Part shown: piece after piece, positions 11,566 through 21,841 of the stretch
How positions within the stretch are numbered: the first letter of the stretch is position 1
Layout: each line of letters begins with the position of its first letter
Assembly (NCBI GenBank): GCA_949317995.1
Contig: OX439043.1
Coordinates: 61,087,339 to 61,151,338, forward strand
Source: Acholoe squamosa
Lineage: Eukaryota > Annelida > Polychaeta > Phyllodocida > Polynoidae
Direction of reading: 5' to 3'
DNA: 64,000 nucleotides
Program-made: the position numbers and the translations under genes
The notes under the pieces: model-generated
The model's database searches: none
What the model saw: the letters and a program-made list of their open reading frames with translations, nothing else
Told to the model about the DNA's origin: nothing

Positions 11566-11975
11566 TAGTCCTTGACACCGATGCCTCTGACATGGGCTTA
11601 GGTTCCGTACTATCCCAGGAGCAAAGCAAGCGGGAGGTGGTCCTGTCCTACGGAAGCCGTACTCTCACCAAAACAGAACACAATTATTGCGTGACTCTGT
11701 GAGAACTACTTGCAGTTATCTTCGGGCTGAAGAAATTCCGCCATTACCTGCTGGGCCGGCGAGTATTGATTTGGACCGACCACGCAGCTTTAAAATGGGT
11801 GATGTCATTCAAGGAGCCCGACGGTCAGATAGCACACTGGCTGCAGGTGATGGTCATGTTTGACTTTTCAGTGGAGCATAGTCCCGGGAGCCATCATGGT
11901 AACGCGGATGGCCTCTCGCACATCCCCTGCCACCATGTGGCCGCTCCGAAGAGGAGGGGGAGGAGGCTACCGCCT
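11566..11975 (+). pseudogene. RNase H domain relic (gypsy)
   Basis: The sequence around 11,566 reads LDTDASDMGLGSVLSQEQ, the first active-site aspartate region of retroelement RNase H. IWTDHAALKWV follows at about 11,770 and EHSPGSHHGNADGLSH at about 11,875, the typical C-terminal end. A stop near 11,700 interrupts it. Confidence 0.88.
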
Positions 11976-12074
11976 CAATGAACCACGTCTTCACCATCAC
12001 CCGCCACAGTTCCAACAGGGCCTCCTGGGTCGGTGGTAGTTTGCTCCAGGCACCACGCGCCACGTGCACAGCTG

Positions 12075-13268
12075 ATGGTCCCCGAGAAGCGGAGAAGGGA
12101 GGTCTGGGAGTCATGCCATGGTGCAGGCATTGTGGGACACTTTGGTCTGACCCGGATGATTCGGAAATGTGCGGAGAGGTGGTATTGGCCGGAATTCAGG
12201 CGCCACTTGACATACTGGTTGGCCACCTGTCCGGAGTGCCTGGAGAGAAAGCCTCCCTGGCTCCTCACCGGGCCCCTATGGGGCATGTCCCCGTCGCCCT
12301 TCCTATGGAGCAGATGACAGTCGACCTCATGGGTCCATTCCCACCTTCCCCCGAGCCAAGCGTCAACAAGTACACCTTGGTCATGATTGACTATTATGAC
12401 CAAGTGGGCGGAGGCGGTTCCTCTCCCAGACCAAGAGGCCGCCACTGTGGGCCAGGCCTTCATGGAAACTGTCGTCTGTCGACTTGGCCCACCAGCTACT
12501 CTGCACTCCGATCAGGGGAGGAATCATCAGAGCCAACTGTTCCGGGAGGCGGTTCGACTTTTAGTCATCACCCAGACCCGCACATGCGCCTTCAACCCCA
12601 AGTCAGATGGTCTTGTGGAAAGGAGAAATAGGACCATCGAAGCCCTGTTGTCTGCCGTGGTAGGCCGGGACCAATCCGACTGGGACCTCCAGCTCCCATT
12701 TGTACTGGCGGCCTACCGCGCCTCCGCTCACTCTTCCACGGGCGTCTCCCCCAACATGATGATGTTGGGGAGGGAAACCATGGGCCCACTCACGGTTTTG
12801 TACCCGGAAGAGGAGGAGAGGTTGGGGGAAGGGGCGGACGGCTTCGTGGCACGCCTTCGACGGTCTATGGCAGCTGCACACAAGGTGGCCTTGAGCCACC
12901 TGGGTACCTTGGTGGCGCGGCAGGAAGGAAAGAGCGATTACAGTCGGCTCCGCCGTCTATTACCTACACCCCATAAAGAGAAAAGGGGTCAGCCCAAAAC
13001 TTCAACAGTTTTGGACCGGATGCCCAAATCCCGGGTGGTGCCCGGACTCGCTCAGTCTTCTCCTTCCCCGAGGAAGAAAGCGGCCATCCCCGTTCCGTCT
13101 GAATCTTCGGAGAGTGAGGAGGGCGAGTCAGAGGAAGATTCAGGGGGGTCCGCCCCCTCTTCGCCTGAGTCTAGCCAGCCATCAGAAAGGGAGGACACAC
13201 CATCTCCAGCCCCGCCTAAGAAAGGCCCCCCCACCACAGACGAGTCCCCCTCATTCTCGCCCAGGTAA
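12075..13268 (+). pseudogene. Integrase, unit 1 (gypsy)
   Basis: The HHCC zinc-binding region lies in the frame at 12,033-12,317 (CHGAGIVGHFG ... WLATCPECLERK). The catalytic core follows: MTVDLMGPFP with the first Asp, a one-base frame break near 12,395, LHSDQGRNHQ with the second Asp, and DGLVERRNRT with the Glu. The frame 12,387-13,268 then runs into a Ser/Glu/Pro-rich tail. The same one-base break is present in all three units, so it predates the amplification. The repeated segment begins inside this gene, at 12,263. Confidence 0.9.
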
Positions 13269-14190
13269 GGGCGGTGACTTCGGTGCCAGCCCGTCTATCA
13301 GCCTCGGGTCTGTCAGATCACCTGTTCTAACCCCAGCCAAATTACTACCAAAAAAAGGGTCCAAGCGTAAGAGGAGCAAGGAGCGATTGCCACAGAGTAC
13401 CTCAGTGGGCTCGACGCGTCCGACTCCCCCCTCCCCCAGGAGCTCCAGCTTGGCAGGAGAGAGCGCTGGGCGCCGTCTCAGCTCCAGTTCACCCCGGGGT
13501 AGCAAACACGAGAGGACCATGGAGGCTCCCGCTCTCCCCTTAACAACCCCCAAGTCAGCAGAGAAGGGTCACGGGGCTCCCCAGGAGAAAACTAGGCCAG
13601 ACCCCCCCTCGGTACCGACTACGACCTTACCCCCTGCTGTGCCCCCCAGATGACACCCCCTGCCACTGCAGCGTTACCAGCTCACACCCTGGTCAGCTGG
13701 GGCCCCTCAGATGTCACCACCGGCGGCCCCATGAGTAAGGAGTTGATCATGTCCCTAGGGTCAGCTTACGTTGCGGAAGGAGTTACGCAGGAGGACATGG
13801 CTAGGAGAATGTCGGAGCTGTTAACCATGTGGGGAATGCCAGCCGTTGTGCCCCCAGCCACCCCGGATAAGGCCACCTCGACTACAACAACCACTGCTCT
13901 GCCTACAATTGCCTCCCCGACCCCAGTTGTGCCCGTTGCTGTAGAGACAGAGACTCCTGTGGCCACAGCTACCTCTACGGCCCCAGTTGGCCAGGTCCGG
14001 TATAAAAGTGTGTCTCTGTCATCTGAGGAGGAACCCGAACCATCCACTTGCTCTGTTGGACTTCCCACTTTTGCGGTCAACAAGGGGACTCATACGGAGT
14101 CGACGCCTCGGAAGCCGGCAACCGCAGACCTTCTATCACCTGTATGGTCTGCAGGGGATCCCGACACGGCAGCCAAGCCCGACCTTGTGC
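12263..14190 (+). repeat. 1,928-bp tandem unit 1
   Basis: It starts at CCTCACCGGGCCCC inside the integrase and ends at GACCTTGTGC, where the next unit begins. It differs from units 2 and 3 by a handful of substitutions, e.g. TTCGTGG against TACGTGG near 12,842 and CCAAAAC against CCGAAAC near 12,993. Confidence 0.95.
13114..13653 (+). pseudogene. Ser/Pro/Lys-rich frame after integrase, unit 1
   Basis: 179 codons, basic and low-complexity, with KKGSKRKRSKERLP. It overlaps the integrase tail in another frame and stops at an ATGA (13,650-13,653) that is also the start of the next frame. No known domain is recognised. It is repeated at 15,042-15,581 and 16,970-17,509. Confidence 0.4.
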
Positions 14191-14318
14191 CCTCACCGGG
14201 CCCCTATGGGGCATGTCCCCGTCGCCCTTCCTATGGAGCAGATGACAGTCGACCTCATGGGTCCATTTCCACCTTCCCCCGAGCCAAGCGTCAACAAGTA
14301 CACCTTGGTCATGATTGA
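13650..14318 (+). pseudogene. Thr/Pro-rich frame, unit 1 (chimeric end)
   Basis: It opens at the ATGA overlap and reads MTPPATAALPAHTLVSWGP, then Thr/Val/Pro-rich sequence. At 14,191 it crosses the tandem junction and ends in out-of-frame integrase sequence, so its C-terminus is an artefact of the duplication. Only the third copy (17,506-18,444) has the original continuation. Confidence 0.45.
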
Positions 14319-16118
14319 CTATTATGACCAAGTGGGCGGAGGCGGTTCCTCTCCCAGACCAAGAGGCCGCCACTGTGGGCCAGGCCTTCATGGAAACTGT
14401 CGTCTGTCGACTTGGCCCACCGGCTACTCTGCACTCCGATCAGGGGAGGAATCATCAGAGCCAACTGTTCCGGGAGGCGGTTCGACTTTTAGTCATCACC
14501 CAGACCCGCACATGCGCCTTCAACCCCAAGTCAGATGGTCTTGTGGAAAGGAGAAATAGGACCATCGAAGCCCTGTTGTCTGCCGTGGTAGGCCGGGACC
14601 AATCCGACTGGGACCTCCAGCTCCCATTTGTACTGGCGGCCTACCGCGCCTCCGCTCACTCTTCCACGGGCGTCTCCCCCAACATGATGATGTTGGGGAG
14701 GGAAACCATGGGCCCACTCACGGTTTTGTACCCGGAAGAGGAGGAGAGGTTGGGGGAAGGGGCGGACGGCTACGTGGCACGCCTTCGACGGTCTGTGGCA
14801 GCTGCACACAAGGTGGCCTTGAGCCACCTGGGTACCTTGGTGGCGCGGCAGGAAGGAAAGAGCGATTACAGTCGGCTCCGCCGTCTATTACCTACACCCC
14901 ATAAAGAGAAAAGGGGTCAGCCCGAAACTTCAACAGTTTTGGACCGGATGCCCAAATCCCGGGTGGTGCCCGGACTCGCTCAGTCTTCTCCTTCCCCGAG
15001 GAAGAAAGCGGCCATCCCCGTTCCGTCTGAATCTTCGGAGAGTGAGGAGGGCGAGTCAGAGGAAGATTCAGGGGGGTCCGCCCCCTCTTCGCCTGAGTCT
15101 AGCCAGCCATCAGAAAGGGAGGACACACCATCTCCAGCCCCGCCTAAGAAAGGCCCCCCCACCACAGACGAGTCCCCCTCATTCTCGCCCAGGTAAGGGC
15201 GGTGACTTCGGTGCCAGCCCGTCTATCAGCCTCGGGTCTGTCAGATCACCTGTTCTAACCCCAGCCAAATTACTACCAAAAAAAGGGTCCAAGCGTAAGA
15301 GGAGCAAGGAGCGATTGCCACGGAGTACCTCAGTGGGCTCGACGCGTCCGACTCCCCCCTCCCCCAGGAGCTCCAGCTTGGCAGGAGAGAGCGCTGGGCG
15401 CCGTCTCAGCTCCAGTTCACCCCGGGGTAGCAAACACGAGAGGACCATGGAGGCTCCCGCTCTCCCCTTAACAACCCCCAAGTCAGCAGAGAAGGGTCAC
15501 GGGGCTCCCCAGGAGAAAACTAGGCCAAACCCCCTCTCGGTACCGACTACGACCTTACCCCCTGCTGTGCCCCCCAGATGACACCCCCTGCCACTGCAGC
15601 GTTACCAGCTCACACCCTGGTCAGCTGGGGCCCCTCAGACGTCACCACCGGCGGCCCCATGAGTAAGGAGTTGATCATGTCCCTAGGGTCAGCTTACGTT
15701 GCGGAAGGAGTTACGCAGGAGGACATGGCTAGGAGAATGTCGGAGCTGTTAACCATGTGGGGAATGCCAGCCGTTGTGCCCCCAGCCACCCCGGATAAGG
15801 CCACCTCGACTACAACAACCACTGCTCTGCCTACAATTGCCTCCCCGACCCCAGTTGTGCCCGTTGCTGTAGAGACAGAGACTCCTGTGGCCACAGCTAC
15901 CTCTACGGCCCCAGTTGGCCAGGTCCGGTATAAAAGTGTGTCTCTGTCATCTGAGGAGGAACCCGAACCATCCACTTGCTCTGTTGGACTTCCCACTTTT
16001 GCGGTCAACAAGGGGACTCATACGGAGTCGACGCCTCGGAAGCCGGCAACCGCAGACCTTCTATCACCTGTATGGTCTGCAGGGGATCCCGACACGGCAG
16101 CCAAGCCCGACCTTGTGC
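14191..16118 (+). repeat. 1,928-bp tandem unit 2
   Basis: Almost identical to unit 3. The only difference I noticed is CATTTCC near 14,264 against CATTCCC near 16,192. It holds integrase core frame 14,315-15,196, basic frame 15,042-15,581 and Thr/Pro frame 15,578-16,246. Confidence 0.95.
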
Positions 16119-18046
16119 CCTCACCGGGCCCCTATGGGGCATGTCCCCGTCGCCCTTCCTATGGAGCAGATGACAGTCGACCTCATGGGTCCATTCCCAC
16201 CTTCCCCCGAGCCAAGCGTCAACAAGTACACCTTGGTCATGATTGACTATTATGACCAAGTGGGCGGAGGCGGTTCCTCTCCCAGACCAAGAGGCCGCCA
16301 CTGTGGGCCAGGCCTTCATGGAAACTGTCGTCTGTCGACTTGGCCCACCGGCTACTCTGCACTCCGATCAGGGGAGGAATCATCAGAGCCAACTGTTCCG
16401 GGAGGCGGTTCGACTTTTAGTCATCACCCAGACCCGCACATGCGCCTTCAACCCCAAGTCAGATGGTCTTGTGGAAAGGAGAAATAGGACCATCGAAGCC
16501 CTGTTGTCTGCCGTGGTAGGCCGGGACCAATCCGACTGGGACCTCCAGCTCCCATTTGTACTGGCGGCCTACCGCGCCTCCGCTCACTCTTCCACGGGCG
16601 TCTCCCCCAACATGATGATGTTGGGGAGGGAAACCATGGGCCCACTCACGGTTTTGTACCCGGAAGAGGAGGAGAGGTTGGGGGAAGGGGCGGACGGCTA
16701 CGTGGCACGCCTTCGACGGTCTGTGGCAGCTGCACACAAGGTGGCCTTGAGCCACCTGGGTACCTTGGTGGCGCGGCAGGAAGGAAAGAGCGATTACAGT
16801 CGGCTCCGCCGTCTATTACCTACACCCCATAAAGAGAAAAGGGGTCAGCCCGAAACTTCAACAGTTTTGGACCGGATGCCCAAATCCCGGGTGGTGCCCG
16901 GACTCGCTCAGTCTTCTCCTTCCCCGAGGAAGAAAGCGGCCATCCCCGTTCCGTCTGAATCTTCGGAGAGTGAGGAGGGCGAGTCAGAGGAAGATTCAGG
17001 GGGGTCCGCCCCCTCTTCGCCTGAGTCTAGCCAGCCATCAGAAAGGGAGGACACACCATCTCCAGCCCCGCCTAAGAAAGGCCCCCCCACCACAGACGAG
17101 TCCCCCTCATTCTCGCCCAGGTAAGGGCGGTGACTTCGGTGCCAGCCCGTCTATCAGCCTCGGGTCTGTCAGATCACCTGTTCTAACCCCAGCCAAATTA
17201 CTACCAAAAAAAGGGTCCAAGCGTAAGAGGAGCAAGGAGCGATTGCCACGGAGTACCTCAGTGGGCTCGACGCGTCCGACTCCCCCCTCCCCCAGGAGCT
17301 CCAGCTTGGCAGGAGAGAGCGCTGGGCGCCGTCTCAGCTCCAGTTCACCCCGGGGTAGCAAACACGAGAGGACCATGGAGGCTCCCGCTCTCCCCTTAAC
17401 AACCCCCAAGTCAGCAGAGAAGGGTCACGGGGCTCCCCAGGAGAAAACTAGGCCAAACCCCCTCTCGGTACCGACTACGACCTTACCCCCTGCTGTGCCC
17501 CCCAGATGACACCCCCTGCCACTGCAGCGTTACCAGCTCACACCCTGGTCAGCTGGGGCCCCTCAGACGTCACCACCGGCGGCCCCATGAGTAAGGAGTT
17601 GATCATGTCCCTAGGGTCAGCTTACGTTGCGGAAGGAGTTACGCAGGAGGACATGGCTAGGAGAATGTCGGAGCTGTTAACCATGTGGGGAATGCCAGCC
17701 GTTGTGCCCCCAGCCACCCCGGATAAGGCCACCTCGACTACAACAACCACTGCTCTGCCTACAATTGCCTCCCCGACCCCAGTTGTGCCCGTTGCTGTAG
17801 AGACAGAGACTCCTGTGGCCACAGCTACCTCTACGGCCCCAGTTGGCCAGGTCCGGTATAAAAGTGTGTCTCTGTCATCTGAGGAGGAACCCGAACCATC
17901 CACTTGCTCTGTTGGACTTCCCACTTTTGCGGTCAACAAGGGGACTCATACGGAGTCGACGCCTCGGAAGCCGGCAACCGCAGACCTTCTATCACCTGTA
18001 TGGTCTGCAGGGGATCCCGACACGGCAGCCAAGCCCGACCTTGTGC
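16119..18046 (+). repeat. 1,928-bp tandem unit 3
   Basis: It holds integrase core frame 16,243-17,124, basic frame 16,970-17,509 and the start of the Thr/Pro frame at 17,506. It ends where TTGTGCCC is followed by the unique sequence GAGACGGTGGG. Unit entry and exit share only CC, so the founding duplication used two bases of microhomology at most. Confidence 0.95.
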
Positions 18047-18444
18047 CCGAGACGGTGGGAGAGGGGACCCATACGGGGTCGACGCCTCCAGGGACCACCA
18101 CTACAGTGCCAGAGGCCCCGGTACCTGGGTCTGCTCAGGAGGAGGTCTCCATCCCTGCTAACGACACGTCTGATGATATTAACCAGGCTGGATTATCCTC
18201 GACCCCCATTGGACATGACTACTCCCGTCATGTCCTGTTGACGTCCCACACTCCCTTGCCTAGCAGAGCTGTTTCCGACTTATACGACTGTTGTTGCCAT
18301 AGCAATTATGTTTACCTGTGTGGTCATGGCAGCGGTATTTGCTGCGAAGTTAGTTATTACCTGTGTGACTGTGGTTACTATGGAGACCATATTTTTGAAG
18401 ACGTTAGTGATCCTTTGCATGATGTTGTACGACTGGGGAGTTAG
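17506..18444 (+). pseudogene. Thr/Pro-rich frame with unique C-terminus
   Basis: 312 codons, opening at the ATGA overlap with the preceding basic frame. It is Thr/Val/Pro-rich for about 180 residues, then acidic (PANDTSDDINQAG), then Cys/Tyr-rich. It is the only copy that keeps the sequence downstream of the repeat. Accessory frames after integrase are known in some gypsy lineages, but I see no envelope hallmark. Function unknown. Confidence 0.4.
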
Positions 18445-18760
18445 CCTATTGCATAACCAAGGTTGCCCTATTGTCGCCTGTTCCTTGTTCAACTGTAGGA
18501 TGTTGGGGGTAGGTAACCGAGTTACCATGGGGACCAATTTGACTATGGCTGATCTTGTCCTTGAGGGAACCGCCGTGGGAGTTTCAAGTTATAGCCTGAG
18601 TGTGCTCAATGACACAGGGCTATTTAAGTTAGGAGATTCATATAGCATAGCCCTATTCAGCAGTTGGGTAGGGGCGCCCTCTTGCGAGTTTATTGGTTAT
18701 AATATATCATGCTCCCCCATCTTGTTTCAATGTATAACGTTTGGATTAAAGGGGGAAGAG
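18308..18760 (+). pseudogene. Hydrophobic frame before the polypurine tract
   Basis: It begins with a long hydrophobic segment (MFTCVVMAAVFAAKLVITC) of about 35 residues. A stretch with three N-x-S/T sequons (NLT, NDT, NIS) and several cysteines follows. The open frame runs on into the 3' LTR. A membrane segment plus glycosylation sites would fit an envelope-like or other membrane protein, but there is no furin site or recognisable fusion peptide. An upstream TGA near 18,240 isolates it from the preceding sequence in that frame. Confidence 0.35.
18748..18760 (+). promoter_or_regulatory. Polypurine tract
   Basis: AAAGGGGGAAGAG directly abuts the 3' LTR start, as expected for plus-strand priming. 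Confidence 0.85.
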
Positions 18761-19059
18761 TGTAGCGAAGTTGCTTCGAGTTGGCGACTTCTGCGGGACT
18801 TCGCGGGGCAGACTGGTTCGGTCCGGCACCGCGAGGGGGCGTCAACCTCAACTGGTCGCTAGGTGCGGACCGATCCAGTCTCCCTAGCGAAGTTGGCTAT
18901 AGGAACGACGCTTCATGATTGCTATCATTGACTAATTAATGAGACCACTTTGTAACTGATGATTACACGCCTTTTATTACTTCTATGAGAATATATGGGT
19001 GCCACTTTACCTTACTACAGTAAAACGTCTTCGGTGCTTGTGTCCAACTTATCATTACA
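18761..19059 (+). repeat. 3' LTR of the gypsy element
   Basis: It starts TGTAGCGAAG and ends ATTACA. About 34 bases around the position of the 5' TATA box are replaced by GAGGGGGCG, so this copy lacks the TATATAA element. LTRs are identical at insertion, so this change came later. Confidence 0.92.
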
Positions 19060-21840
19060 GTATATACATGCACCAGATGATACCGGCGTAGCAAAAAGCT
19101 ATAACAGACCACCGTCTCATTAGTAATTTGAAGAGGTTACATTATCAGTAAGGTTTATTTCCCATTAAAATTGTGCATTGTGCATTGAAATAAATGCAAT
19201 GGTTCACAAGGATCGGATCTCACTTGCCAAGATCCAATCCTCGTGAACCTTTGCCTAGAGTGATTATTCTATGGTTGTATGAAATAAATTATGGTTGTGA
19301 AACCAGTAATCAAAATAATGCATTTTAACTCTAAATGTACATGTGTTGTTCCTTTTTGTATAAGTAACAATCTATTTTTAGCCTAGTAAAATATACACAC
19401 AGGTAATATAGCAATATAATGATTGCCTTTAATAATGGAGTTGCTTAGCTGTGATAATAGTGTAGGAAATCGTATTTACTGTGTATCGAGGTCTGTATGT
19501 ATTGGAGACTATTACAATGTACTGTATCGTCGCAGGATAGGCACTCTTCTTGAGCGTCTCCTACGTCTCTTGTAAGAGGGCACCACTGGTGGCCTCAGGG
19601 TGTTGTGACATAGGGGGTGGACCAGAGGGTGCTCAGTGTGCAACTGTAACAAGACATATGTTCCGCCGTCTCCTACAATCAGGGGATTCGCAGTCTTACC
19701 AAACTGGTAGGCTGGCATTATTTCGAAGCGGCCTAACAGTTATCTTAGCAAGAGCATTACCACCTTATGGGGTACTGACTATAGGCATAAGAAAGTTAAA
19801 ACGTCCTCTTGTAAAAGTACCGTAATGAAGTGAAACCTATTCGAAACGACTAGTTATTGCTTCAATAATATAGTTATCTTGATATTAGTAGGATCTACAA
19901 ACAGCAATACCTACAATAGCTTAGTAGAACATCATTAACCATGCTCTGCAAGATGTGAGCATTTGAATTTTTTTCTGCTAAACTGCTAAAAGGCAAATTG
20001 AAATGTGATAGGCAAGTCTATGTGATGAGATAATAATTTTATTCTGCTGGGTAATATTGGGTCATTATTCATGATGCTTTTACAAATTATGTCATAATAA
20101 AGTTCATTCCTATTTCTAGTTAATATTGTTCCATCTTGTCACTGTCAGTGCATGAATATATGACCAAATATCGAAATAAGACCTTTTGTTTACACAAACA
20201 AATCAGGCGTTCCCAACTGAAATCTAACACCGCTATCTCCAGAGTTCTTTTCTGCTGCTGCAACGTAAACAAACAAGGTTTCTCTGAAGATTTTCTTGGT
20301 CAGATTTAGGGGGTTGGATAAATTAAAAAGCATTCCTTCGTCATTTTCTATGTAGTTGGAGAGGGAGGTTGATAATTTTGAGGCCATTTCAGAGTCATGT
20401 GCATTTACAATGTTCCACTCCCCAAATATGCGAGTAATTTTTTTTTTTGGTTATTCAGTAGACCTTTCTGATCCATTAATTTGGTGGTAAAATGAATTCT
20501 GTCACAATATGTGACAGGTTACTCCCCCCCTCTTCTTTGCTTAAGATGACTTGACTAATTGTCATCAAATTACAAGGTCCACTCTTACTTTCTCACATTA
20601 CACATTGTATATGTAAATATACAACCAACCACCATCCAAATCCCTAGGGCAAAAAAGTTATACAAGGCTACTCTAAGATGTATCATCATTCATATCTGGA
20701 GATTCTAAAAGCATCATTATTTATGAACTGGCAGAGACTTCCCTGTTCATTAGTATGACCAATATTGCCTCCTAAGGTTCTATTAGAGCCAGCCCTGTCT
20801 CCACCATTCTTCAGCCTGAGGCAATACCTCAAAATAGTCTCCATCCTGTGCTTCACTGGTTGGTGTTATAACGACAAGGTGTCAGCACTGTGTCATCTAC
20901 CACAATTACTGCTGTAATATCACTTCCTGCAACAGTTTACATATAAGGGGAAGGGTAGCATGAGGGAGTGCACGTCTTTTCCTTCTTAATTCCTAATTAA
21001 TTGTGTTTTTTTTTTGGTAAATCTATCCAAAAGTATAACATAGAGAATACCTCTCATGACCCATCCCATGCACTCAATGGGGAATTTCTGGCTCGGTGGC
21101 CTCACACAGGAAATCTCATAGTTCATGCCTTCTTATCACCTGGTCAAGCCCTTGTTCCTATAGCTGCAGATCCACTATCCAACATCGGGTGCCATTTTCA
21201 TGGTCTGTACACCCTACTATTAAAATTGTCATTCCTGCAATCAATTGAAAAGTAAAACTTGAAGTGATTAGTCCAGAGTACAATAAAGCCCCCTTTCTCA
21301 GTTGATGTCACATGATTATCATATTAGTGGGTTAGTCTGATGCAACTGTAGACCCAGTACAATTCTAGTTGCAACAAGGTTTATATACCGAGGTAGCGGA
21401 TTGTCCAGTGGGTGCAGCCATTGCTGAAGCTGGCCCGGCTCTTATCACCGATAACATATATCCGATGGGTACCACTGGCTCATAAGTATTCCCTGTATAG
21501 TCTCTTGGTGAACACACACCTTATGATGCTGAAATGGTAAGTAACACACAAACACTGCATTAGTCATGGCTTGATGTATTAATGCAGCCCTTGTGAATTT
21601 CTCACCAGCACATTCATCCACCATGACGGCAAATAGACATGATCCATTGATCAACTACACGGCCCTTATAGACGTAGCATTCTTGTGAACATCATTAAAT
21701 TAACATGGAAATACCCAGCTTTTAAGCTTCACCAAACATCATTGTATGGCACAGGTGTAAACTGCACTAGGGTAGAAATATTGGCCAACATTATTAATCT
21801 TTGTAAATTAACCACAAATATAAACTCTTGACAAAACTGT
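19060..21840. repeat. Paralogue A, right part
   Basis: It resumes the duplication after the gypsy insertion. 19,064-19,135 matches 39,285-39,360 (CACCAGATGATAC, GTAATTTGAAGAGG). 19,150-19,460 matches parts of 39,430-40,160. 19,985-20,850 matches 40,165-42,900 with the B-specific transposon left out. 21,440-21,760 matches 43,300-43,970. A solo LTR interrupts it at 19,461-19,915. No gene is supported. Confidence 0.75.
19461..19915. mobile_element. Solo LTR with 4-bp target duplication
   Basis: It starts TGTAGGAAATCG, ends AATACCTACA (TGTAGG/CCTACA termini) and is flanked by ATAG at 19,457-19,460 and 19,916-19,919. Paralogue B at about 40,140-40,165 reads GATAATAG then CTTAGTA with nothing between. 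The 455-bp length, TG...CA ends, 4-bp duplication and empty site together support an LTR left by recombination. The 91-codon open frame inside it is not considered a gene. Confidence 0.82.
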
Positions 21841-21841
21841 C

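Larger units (their letters stand above)
8298..19059 (+). mobile_element. Degraded Ty3/gypsy LTR retrotransposon
   Basis: A full-length but broken LTR element. In order it has a 5' LTR, primer-binding site, gag-like region, CCHC knuckle, reverse transcriptase, RNase H, integrase, further frames, polypurine tract and 3' LTR. The order RT-RNase H-integrase places it in Ty3/gypsy. Frameshifts and stops occur in every domain, and the protease with the start of RT is missing between about 10,760 and 10,857. A 1,928-bp segment is present three times. The flanks ATAT (8,294-8,297) and GTAT (19,060-19,063) are a likely 4-bp target duplication with one change. The unoccupied paralogue near 39,280 reads across the site. 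Confidence 0.95.

Noticed and set aside
13987-14559. 190-codon frame joining the Thr/Pro region to integrase sequence
   Set aside because: It crosses the tandem junction at 14,191, and its fusion is created by the duplication. The same applies at 15,915-16,487.
19550-19825. 91-codon frame as a host gene
   Set aside because: It lies wholly inside the 455-bp solo LTR and is absent from the paralogue.
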